Positions 53,993-64,000 of a DNA stretch of 64,000 nucleotides are shown one piece after another. This DNA comes from Vibrio amylolyticus (lineage in GTDB: Bacteria > Pseudomonadota > Gammaproteobacteria > Enterobacterales > Vibrionaceae), in NCBI RefSeq assembly GCF_023145695.1, contig NZ_JAJHVV010000015.1:39714-103713 (forward strand), given 5' to 3'. The notes beneath the pieces were generated by a model. That model was not told the origin of the DNA, did no database searches, and worked only from the letters and a program-made list of their open reading frames with translations. Every line of letters starts with the position of its first letter. Position 1 is the first letter of the stretch. The translations under genes and the position numbers were made by a program.

Positions 53993-54122
53993 GTTTCATT
54001 TAATTGTGAGATAACGCCCATTCAAGATTTTTGAATGACTTGATGAGATTTTTCGGCTTGTGACTAAAAGTAGTTAGGTTATTCTGAATTCACTTAAAGA
54101 GAACGCAGAAAAAGAGTACATC

Positions 54123-54647
54123 ATGAAAGTTATCGCATTTGGTGCTAGCACCAGCTCATCATCAATTAATAAAGCACTCGCAACTTATACAGCAAACTTG
54201 ATTGAAGGTGCCGACGTTCAAGTTCTAGATATTGCTAACTACAATGTACCAATGTTCAGTGAAGATACTGAAAAAGAGATTGGTCAGGCAGAAGGTGCAC
54301 AAGCATTTCTTCGTGACTTATCGGAAGCAGACGCGTTTGTTATCTCTTTTGCTGAACATAACGGCCACTATCCAGCGGCGTACAAAAACTTGTTTGATTG
54401 GGCGACGCGTATTGACCGATCTGTATTTGGCGAAAAGCCAGCAGTTTACTTAGCGACGTCTCCAGGGCCTGGTGGTGCACAAACCGTATTAGGTGCAGCG
54501 GTTGGTTCGGCTCCTTATTTTGGTGGTAACGTGAAGGCCTCGGTTTCAGTACCAAGCTTTTATGAGAACTTCGATTTGGACACTGGAAAAGTTAAGAATG
54601 AAGAGATTGCTTCTCAGCTGAAAGAAGCGGTATCTGCGCTCAATTAA
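54123..54647 (+). CDS. NADPH-dependent FMN reductase family protein
   Basis: The 174-residue protein has the flavodoxin-like fold of NAD(P)H:FMN reductases. The FMN phosphate loop is FGASTSSSSINKALATY (about 5-21), and SFAEHNGHYPAAYKNLFDW and TSPGPGGAQTVL are the second and third flavin contacts. These enzymes reduce free flavin or quinones. The physiological substrate cannot be told. It is a single-gene unit ending at a strong terminator. Confidence 0.88.
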   Translation: MKVIAFGASTSSSSINKALATYTANLIEGADVQVLDIANYNVPMFSEDTEKEIGQAEGAQAFLRDLSEADAFVISFAEHNGHYPAAYKNLFDWATRIDRSVFGEKPAVYLATSPGPGGAQTVLGAAVGSAPYFGGNVKASVSVPSFYENFDLDTGKVKNEEIASQLKEAVSALN

Positions 54648-54663
54648 TTTGAGTAGTCTATAT

Positions 54664-54700
54664 AAAAAGCCCGAATAGAGTCATGCTATTCGGGCTTTTT
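54664..54700. terminator. Bidirectional terminator between the FMN reductase gene and mnmC
   Basis: AAAAAGCCCGAATAG and CTATTCGGGCTTTTT form a perfect 15-bp palindromic stem with loop AGTCATG, and T-runs follow on both strands. It serves the convergent genes on both sides. Confidence 0.95.
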
Positions 54701-54717
54701 ACCTTCTTAATATTGAG

Positions 54718-56793
54718 TTACTTAGTGGTCTTATTCTTGTCAGCAACCCAACCTGCGGTTAACGCTTTCCCTTTTATCAAGCGTCTTACCCACATTCGAC
54801 TTGGGTGAATAGCCTCAAGTACGTCGGCCGGTAATGGTAATGGGTCACCACAGATCTGTGAGGCTAAAGTCTCAGCCAGTAAAGGCGCAGAACTGAGCCC
54901 GCGTGAACCCAGTCCGATAAAACAGTAGAGGTTAGGATAGCCATTAACCGTGTCTATATCTTCAATTGAGTCTCGCTTCGGATTGAACTTATATAATTCG
55001 CTATACTGCTGCTTAATCGCATCAAAATCCCCGACATTTCCCACGAAGGGCAAGTGATCTCGACTGACACTACGAATACCTTGGCGAGAGAGGTTATTGC
55101 TTGTATCGACTTCTTTCGTCCACTCTTGTTCGGGAAGTGAGCGTTCCAATCGTTCGCCATTATGAAGTTGGACTTCAGCATCAAACTCTTGGTTTATATT
55201 GCTCTTATCGTAGTTCGCACCAATACAATGATGACCGTTGTTTGGGTTCTGTGGTGTTAGATAGCCATCAAAACATAATACGGTTTTAAGCTTACTTAAA
55301 TTTTCAGTGGTAGGGATGTGGCTGACTTGCCCTTTTACGGGGGTCAACGGAATAGGTTGAGTTTGTTCAAACTGGGTAAACTTATGACCATTCGCAATAA
55401 CCACTTGATCATGCAGAGTGTGCTTAATGCCACTTGGGGTCTGAATGGTGAGCTGCCATTGATTACTTTCAGAAAGCCATTCTAACTGGGTCACTTCATG
55501 TTGATAAAGTGCATTGAGCGAGGCGCGATTCTCTAGTGCGTTGACTAGGCCTTGCGTTAATTTAAGCGGGCTCAACCATCCACCAAGCGGAAAATAAACG
55601 CTCTCCTTATCAACTGGTAAACCAATTTGTTTGTTTGCTTGCTCTGGTGTTAATCGTTGGATTAAATCCGTATGGAAGTTGCCTTCTAGCATACGATTTA
55701 ACTTCTTCGTTGAGCTTGTATCCCACATTAGAATGTTAACGCCGCACCATTCATGGTCGAACGGGATGCTTTCGGCTGCTTGATTAATGAATTGACGGGC
55801 AAATAGTAACCCTGGGCCAAACACACGAGAAACATTGGATTTTTCTTCACTGAGCAGCGGATAGATAGCGCCTTGGTTGTTTCCAGACGCGTTATTTGCC
55901 GCTTGTTCATGTTCGCAATAGAGGGTAATAGATTTACCACGACGTGAGAGTGCCTTCGCTAAAGTAGCACTGGCAATACCGCCACCAATAATCGCAATAT
56001 CATCCGATTCTGATGCGGCTGGTCGACCATACCAAGGTTTCGTGTTTGTATGAGGCTGCTTATCTTTCAGTGAACCTGCAATCATTTCTCGCTTAGTGCC
56101 AAAACCTTTTACCTTTTTCATATCAAAGCCTGCGTCAATCAGCCCTCTGCGAACAAAGCCTGCTGCGGTGAACGTGGCACAAGTAGACGCTTGTTTAGCT
56201 AGCTTAGCCATTCCTTCAAAAAGGGCTTGGTTCCACATTTCTGGGTTCTTACTTGGTGCGAACCCGTCAAGAAACCATGCGTCGACCAAACCTTGATTAG
56301 GCGTCGGCACCAAAGGCATACAATCTTTGATATCTCCGAACCAAAGATCGAGGGTAACGGCGCCGTCATCGAGTATAATTCGGTGACATTCTGGAAGTGC
56401 AATTGGGTAATGTTGTTGTAACTTCTCAGCGTATTGCGCGAGTTCAGGCCAAAACTGGTGTGCTTTCTTTAGATCGTCTAGGCTAACTGGGTACTTTTCA
56501 AAACTAATAAAATGAAGTTCTTGTAATGCTGCTGTAGGGTTGTTGGTTTTAAATGTATCAAAGCGTTGCCAAGCAGCAAGAAAGTTCAATCCCGTGCCAA
56601 ACCCCGTTTCTGCTACGACAAAGCGACGTTGCTGTGAAGAGATCCAACGATCATCTAAGTGGTTCTGGTCTAGAAAAACATAGCGAGACTCTTCAAGGCC
56701 ATTAGCGTTGGAGAAATAGACGTCGTCAAATTGGTCTGAAACAGGGGTGCCAGTTTCATTCCATGCTAGCTGTGCGTTAGTTATTGAAGTCAT
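54718..56793 (-). CDS. mnmC: Bifunctional tRNA mnm5s2U biosynthesis protein MnmC
   Basis: MnmC (691 residues) completes 5-methylaminomethyl-2-thiouridine at tRNA wobble positions. The N-terminal methyltransferase half (about 1-240) has VAETGFGTGLNFLAAW and DAWFLDGFAPSKNPEMW. The C-terminal FAD oxidoreductase half (about 265-670) has IAIIGGGIASATLAKALSRRG and the end segment IGLGSRGLSSAPLLAE. It is slightly longer than E. coli MnmC (668). It is divergent from fabB, as in E. coli. Confidence 0.96.
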   Translation of the reverse strand: MTSITNAQLAWNETGTPVSDQFDDVYFSNANGLEESRYVFLDQNHLDDRWISSQQRRFVVAETGFGTGLNFLAAWQRFDTFKTNNPTAALQELHFISFEKYPVSLDDLKKAHQFWPELAQYAEKLQQHYPIALPECHRIILDDGAVTLDLWFGDIKDCMPLVPTPNQGLVDAWFLDGFAPSKNPEMWNQALFEGMAKLAKQASTCATFTAAGFVRRGLIDAGFDMKKVKGFGTKREMIAGSLKDKQPHTNTKPWYGRPAASESDDIAIIGGGIASATLAKALSRRGKSITLYCEHEQAANNASGNNQGAIYPLLSEEKSNVSRVFGPGLLFARQFINQAAESIPFDHEWCGVNILMWDTSSTKKLNRMLEGNFHTDLIQRLTPEQANKQIGLPVDKESVYFPLGGWLSPLKLTQGLVNALENRASLNALYQHEVTQLEWLSESNQWQLTIQTPSGIKHTLHDQVVIANGHKFTQFEQTQPIPLTPVKGQVSHIPTTENLSKLKTVLCFDGYLTPQNPNNGHHCIGANYDKSNINQEFDAEVQLHNGERLERSLPEQEWTKEVDTSNNLSRQGIRSVSRDHLPFVGNVGDFDAIKQQYSELYKFNPKRDSIEDIDTVNGYPNLYCFIGLGSRGLSSAPLLAETLASQICGDPLPLPADVLEAIHPSRMWVRRLIKGKALTAGWVADKNKTTK

Positions 56794-56851
56794 AAAGATT
56801 GAATTTCGCGATGTTGAGCCATATATAAGAGAGGATTGTACGAATTTATGG

Positions 56852-56868
56852 GAAAGCTGACCACTTTT
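56852..56868. promoter_or_regulatory. Weak FadR-like site upstream of fabB
   Basis: On the minus strand AAGTGGTCAGCTTT shares the core TGGTCxG of FadR operators, and FadR activates fabB in E. coli and Vibrio. The match is partial and the second half is poor, so this is only a candidate. No FabR-type palindrome is seen. Confidence 0.25.
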
Positions 56869-56920
56869 GTTGGCCTTCTTAGTTATTATCTAGCGGAATT
56901 TTGAATTATAGGAATGTCAC

Positions 56921-58132
56921 ATGAAACGAGTCGTAATCACCGGTATGGGTATTGTTTCAAGTATCGGTAACAACGTCGAAGAAGTTTTAGCGTCTCTAAA
57001 AGCAGGCAAATCAGGTATCACAGCTTCAGAACAGTTCAAAGAAAAGGGCTTACGTTCTCAAGTTTGGGGTAACCTAAAAATGACGCCTGCTGAACATATC
57101 GATCGCAAAAAAATGCGCTTTATGGGTGATGCGGCCGCGTTTGCATACCTTTCTATGGAACAAGCGATCGCAGATGCTGGCCTAACTGAAGAGCAAGTAT
57201 CTAACGACCGTACTGGTATCGTTGCAGGTTCTGGTGGCGCTTCTTCACTAAACCAAGTTAACGCGGTAGATATTCTACGTGAAAAAGGCGTTAAGCGTGT
57301 TGGTCCTTACATGGTTCCACGTACGATGGCTTCAACGGTTTCGGCATGTCTTGCGACTCCGTTTAAAATCCGTGGTGTAAACTACTCAATGAGTTCTGCA
57401 TGTGCGACATCAGCACACTGTATCGGCCACGCAATGGAGCTTATCCAACTAGGTAAGCAAGACGTTGTTTTTGCTGGCGGTGGTGAAGAACTAGATTGGT
57501 CGCTAACAATGATGTTTGATGCAATGGGCGCGTTGTCTTCTAAGTACAATGACACTCCAGAGCAAGCGTCTCGTACCTACGATGCTGACCGTGATGGTTT
57601 CGTTATCTCTGGCGGTGGCGGCATGCTAGTTATTGAAGAACTAGAGCACGCGGTTGCTCGTGGCGCGAAAATTTACGGTGAAATCGTAGGTTACGGTGCG
57701 ACGTCTGACGGTTACGACATGGTTGCACCGTCTGGTGAAGGCGCTGTTCGTTGTATGAAGATGGCTATGCAAGATGTAGATGGCGTTGACTATGTGAATA
57801 CTCACGGTACTTCTACTCCTGTAGGCGATGTGAAAGAGCTTGGTGCAATCCAAGAAGTCTTTGGCGGTAACAGCCCTGCAATCTCTGCAACTAAAGCGAT
57901 GACTGGTCACGCTCTAGGCGCGGCAGGTGTACATGAAGCGATTTACTCAACGCTAATGCTAGACAACGGCTTCATTGCTCCTAGCATCAACGTTTCAAAC
58001 TTAGACGATGCTGCAGAAGGTCTTGATATCGTGACGGAAGCGCGCGAACAAGAGCTAACGACGGTTATGTCTAACAGCTTTGGTTTTGGTGGTACAAACG
58101 CGACACTAGTAATCAAGAAGTACCAAGGCTAA
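56921..58132 (+). CDS. fabB: 3-oxoacyl-[ACP] synthase I FabB
   Basis: FabB (403 residues) elongates acyl-ACP and is needed for unsaturated fatty acid synthesis. The nucleophile is Cys161 in SMSSACATSAHCIGHA, and the catalytic histidines are in VNTHGTSTPVGD and ATKAMTGHALGAAG. Strongly biased codon use suggests high expression. It is divergent from mnmC and ends in a terminator region. Confidence 0.96.
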   Translation: MKRVVITGMGIVSSIGNNVEEVLASLKAGKSGITASEQFKEKGLRSQVWGNLKMTPAEHIDRKKMRFMGDAAAFAYLSMEQAIADAGLTEEQVSNDRTGIVAGSGGASSLNQVNAVDILREKGVKRVGPYMVPRTMASTVSACLATPFKIRGVNYSMSSACATSAHCIGHAMELIQLGKQDVVFAGGGEELDWSLTMMFDAMGALSSKYNDTPEQASRTYDADRDGFVISGGGGMLVIEELEHAVARGAKIYGEIVGYGATSDGYDMVAPSGEGAVRCMKMAMQDVDGVDYVNTHGTSTPVGDVKELGAIQEVFGGNSPAISATKAMTGHALGAAGVHEAIYSTLMLDNGFIAPSINVSNLDDAAEGLDIVTEAREQELTTVMSNSFGFGGTNATLVIKKYQG

Positions 58133-58212
58133 TAACTGAATGATGCTCTTTTGAGCTCACCAGTTTCCAGAGCTGATTAACCTTTTATTAGGTTGATTGA
58201 ACAGACGCAAAT

Positions 58213-58287
58213 TTTGTCTCACGGAGAGCGAGACAAATTCCTTTTGTTCTGGATGTTTTGCCCGACTCATTTGAGTCGGGCATTTTT
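58213..58287 (+). terminator. Two hairpins, the second a strong terminator, after fabB
   Basis: The first hairpin (TTTGTCTC 58213-58220 / GAGACAAA 58230-58237) lacks a T-run. The second (TGCCCGACTC 58259-58268 / GAGTCGGGCA 58273-58282) has a 4-nt loop and is followed by five T residues. The second is a convincing rho-independent terminator. Confidence 0.85.
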
Positions 58288-58387
58288 ATTTCTGCTAGGC
58301 AGAAGCATTGGTTTACAGAAGCATTAGTTTTAAGCACAATCATTGAATTCGAACCCTTTGTCTCACAGTTCACGACGGTCACTAACC

Positions 58388-59533
58388 ATGAAAATTCTCA
58401 TCGATGAAAATATGCCCTACGCGGAAGCGTTATTTAGCCAGTTAGGGGAAGTCATACTCAAACCCGGTAGAACATTAACCGCTGATGATCTTATCGACGT
58501 CGATGCGTTGATGATTCGCTCTGTGACGAAAGTGAATGAAGACCTTATCTCTAAAGCTAATAAGCTTAAATTTGTTGCTACAGCGACGGCTGGCATGGAT
58601 CACATTGATCAGCCATTGTTGCAATCAAAAGGTATCGCGTTCACCGCAGCACCGGGTTGTAACAAAGTGGGTGTCGCTGAATACGCGTTTAGTGTGATGA
58701 TGGTTTTATCTCAACAACACGGTTTCTCGATATTTGATAAGACAGTTGGCATTGTTGGCGCAGGTCAAGTGGGTAGCTACTTGGCTAAATGTCTTGAAGG
58801 CATCGGAATAAAGGTGTTGATTAATGATCCACCTAAAGAGTTACAAGGTGATCCTCGCGTCTTTACCCCGTTATCCACTTTACTCGAAGCGGCCGATATT
58901 ATTTCTTTTCATACGCCAATTACCAAAGATGGTGAGTTTGCAACCCACCACTTAGTTGATGAGACTGTGTTAAACGGACTTCGGCATGATCAGATCTTGA
59001 TTAACGCCGCGCGTGGTCCTGTTGTTGATAACCAAGCACTAAAGCAGCGATTGTCTAAGCAAGACGGCTTTATCGCGGCATTAGATGTTTTTGAGTTTGA
59101 ACCCGAAGTTGATATGGAGTTGCTTCCTCTGTTAGCATTCGCGACCCCGCACGTAGCTGGGTACGGTTTAGAGGGTAAAGCTCGTGGTACGACAATGATA
59201 TTTAATTCATACTGTCAGTATCTAGGAAAGACACTAAGTGCGAGTGCAGATGAATTATTACCTATTGCGCCTATTCCTAAACTTAGGTTAGAGCGACAGT
59301 GGGATGAAGCGACACTGAATAACTTAACGCAGTTGATTTATGATGTGCGCAAAGATGATGCTGTTTTTCGTCGAGAAATTGAAAAGCCGGGTTCGTTTGA
59401 TGTCATGCGAAAACAATATTGGGATCGCCGCGAATACAGTGCGATCACGTTAGTGGGTGGGGAAGAATGCAATTTGCAGCCACTGGCTAATCTAGGATTT
59501 AAAGTTGAGGTAAGTAATGAGCCAACAATTTAA
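58388..59533 (+). CDS. pdxB: Erythronate-4-phosphate dehydrogenase PdxB
   Basis: PdxB (381 residues) oxidises 4-phosphoerythronate in the vitamin B6 pathway. It is a D-2-hydroxyacid dehydrogenase: NAD-binding GIVGAGQVGSYLAKCL (about 119-134), and catalytic Arg/Glu/His in NAARGPVVDN, FEFEPEVD and TPHVAGYGLEGKARGT. ATG 58388 gives the family start MKILIDENMPYAE. A longer frame from 58343 has no support. It overlaps asd by 17 bp. Confidence 0.95.
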   Translation: MKILIDENMPYAEALFSQLGEVILKPGRTLTADDLIDVDALMIRSVTKVNEDLISKANKLKFVATATAGMDHIDQPLLQSKGIAFTAAPGCNKVGVAEYAFSVMMVLSQQHGFSIFDKTVGIVGAGQVGSYLAKCLEGIGIKVLINDPPKELQGDPRVFTPLSTLLEAADIISFHTPITKDGEFATHHLVDETVLNGLRHDQILINAARGPVVDNQALKQRLSKQDGFIAALDVFEFEPEVDMELLPLLAFATPHVAGYGLEGKARGTTMIFNSYCQYLGKTLSASADELLPIAPIPKLRLERQWDEATLNNLTQLIYDVRKDDAVFRREIEKPGSFDVMRKQYWDRREYSAITLVGGEECNLQPLANLGFKVEVSNEPTI

Positions 59534-60530
59534 CGTTGCGATATTAGGCGCGACTGGTGCAGTCGGTGAAACGATCATCGAAGTCTTGAAAGAGCGTGAA
59601 TTTCCAGTGGGGGAGCTGTTCTTGCTTGCGAGCGAGCGTAGCGAAGGTAAAACATACCGCTTTAATGGTAAAACAGTAAGAGTACAAAATGTAGACAATT
59701 TTGATTGGTCTCAAGTACATATTGCACTTTTCTCTGCTGGTGGTGATTTGTCAGAGAAGTGGGCTCCTATTGCTGCTGATGAAGGCGTTGTGGTCATTGA
59801 TAACACCTCTAAATATCGATATGAGTATGATATTCCGTTGGTGGTTCCCGAAGTGAACCCTGAGGCAATCGCCGAGTTCCGTAACCGTAATATTATTGCT
59901 AATCCAAACTGTTCAACCATTCAAATGATGGTGGCATTAAAACCAATACATGATGCTGTGGGTATTGAGCGTGTTAACGTTTCAACTTACCAGTCAGTAT
60001 CAGGCGCGGGTAAAGCGGGTATTGATGAATTAGCGGGCCAAACAGCGAAATTGCTTAATGGCCAGCCAGCGGAAACATCGGCATTCTCCAAGCAAATCGC
60101 TTTTAACTGTATCCCTCAAATCGATGAGTTTACAGAAAATGGCTACACGCGCGAAGAGATGAAAATGGTTTGGGAAACACAGAAGATCTTTAATGACTCT
60201 TCTATTACGGTAAACCCAACCTGTGTTCGTGTTCCTGTGTTTTATGGTCACGCTGAATCTTTGCATATAGAAACACGTGCTCCAATTGGTGCTGAGCAAG
60301 TTGTACAGCTTCTAGAAAACACCGACGGAATTGAAGTGTTTGAAGGTCAAAACTTCCCAACTCAAGTTGAAGATGCAAATGGAAAAGACCATGTTATGGT
60401 CGGTCGAATTAGAAACGATATTAGCCATCATAGCGGCATCAATATGTGGGTTGTCGCCGACAATGTTCGTAAAGGCGCAGCGACGAATGCAGTACAGATT
60501 GCTGAACTATTAGTCAGAGATTACTTTTAA
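59517..60530 (+). CDS. asd: Aspartate-semialdehyde dehydrogenase
   Basis: The 337-residue enzyme reduces aspartyl phosphate to aspartate semialdehyde in the Lys/Met/Thr pathway. NADP motif GATGAVGETI (11-20), catalytic Cys132 in NPNCSTIQMM, and the GAGKAGIDEL loop are intact, so it is not the inactive Usg paralogue found at this place in E. coli. Vibrio often has a second asd elsewhere. It overlaps pdxB by 17 bp and is followed by a terminator. Confidence 0.93.
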   Translation: MSQQFNVAILGATGAVGETIIEVLKEREFPVGELFLLASERSEGKTYRFNGKTVRVQNVDNFDWSQVHIALFSAGGDLSEKWAPIAADEGVVVIDNTSKYRYEYDIPLVVPEVNPEAIAEFRNRNIIANPNCSTIQMMVALKPIHDAVGIERVNVSTYQSVSGAGKAGIDELAGQTAKLLNGQPAETSAFSKQIAFNCIPQIDEFTENGYTREEMKMVWETQKIFNDSSITVNPTCVRVPVFYGHAESLHIETRAPIGAEQVVQLLENTDGIEVFEGQNFPTQVEDANGKDHVMVGRIRNDISHHSGINMWVVADNVRKGAATNAVQIAELLVRDYF

Positions 60531-60563
60531 TCCCTTAGCTAAATAAGCAAAGCGCTCCAAATG

Positions 60564-60592
60564 AAAGCCTCTCGTTCACGTGAGGCTTTTTT
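60564..60592 (+). terminator. Rho-independent terminator of pdxB-asd
   Basis: AAAGCCTC pairs with GAGGCTTT around a 10-nt loop and is followed by T residues, 34 bp after the asd stop. Confidence 0.88.
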
Positions 60593-60750
60593 AATCAGTG
60601 TGAATTATTTGAACAAAATAGTGTGAGATTACTGCTAATATTCCATCCGCCACACATTTTTTGCCTCTCACCCTATAGTTTTGCTTGGTTTATCCGATAT
60701 ATTTAATAGATCTAAATTATTTTCTCATAAGCACAAAACTGAGCCTTCAT

Positions 60751-64000
<3,250 letters not shown>

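Overview
The window looks like a chromosome segment from a marine Vibrio. It carries a single-polar-flagellum cluster with the Vibrio regulators FlrA, FlrB and FlrC, three tandem flagellins, a HubP/FimV polar hub gene beside asd, and Vibrio-type nas, nir and nrf nitrogen genes. There are no rRNA or tRNA genes, insertion sequences, CRISPR arrays or prophage. Coding density is high and most genes belong to recognisable families.

Positions 1-8.2 kb and 8.6-11.1 kb: assimilatory nitrate and nitrite reduction. On the minus strand lie cobA (siroheme methyltransferase), nirB, nirD, a NarK-type transporter and a membrane-anchored PP2C phosphatase/Ser-Thr kinase fusion. nasA (nitrate reductase) is divergent on the plus strand. 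The cobA-nasA gap holds two back-to-back sigma-54 promoters and a pair of TTGGTGCAA direct repeats, which points to NtrC-type nitrogen control. A NrfG-like TPR protein sits at the left edge, away from the other nrf genes.

Positions 11.2-23.1 kb: respiratory nitrite ammonification. nrfA (minus) and nrfBCDE-thioredoxin-nrfF (plus) diverge from a 522-bp region with FNR-, CRP- and NarP-like sites. Downstream of nrfA is a large sensor diguanylate cyclase with two periplasmic binding domains. A small unknown gene, a DUF2919 membrane protein and a DyP-type peroxidase (yfeX) complete the region.

Positions 23.2-48.5 kb: the polar flagellar cluster, in the order three flagellins, flaG, fliD, flaI, fliS, flrA, flrB, flrC, fliE-J, fliK-R, flhB. 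Its promoters fit the known Vibrio hierarchy. flrA has a sigma-70-like promoter. flrB, fliE and fliK are preceded by GG-N10-GC sigma-54 elements. Each flagellin has a sigma-28 (FliA) element. flhA, flhF, flhG, fliA and the che genes are not here.

Positions 48.5-64 kb: housekeeping genes smrB, prmB, aroC, an EAL phosphodiesterase, a TRIC/UPF0126 channel, epmC, yfcL, an FMN reductase, mnmC, fabB, pdxB, asd, and the first 3.25 kb of hubP/fimV, which runs off the right edge and contains a perfect 15-copy GAGCCA repeat. Nothing in the window is clearly a new system. The best leads are the divergent sigma-54 nitrate control region, the double-binding-domain diguanylate cyclase beside nrfA, the phosphatase-kinase fusion in the nitrate operon, the duplicated motif inserted in FliD, and the HubP repeats.
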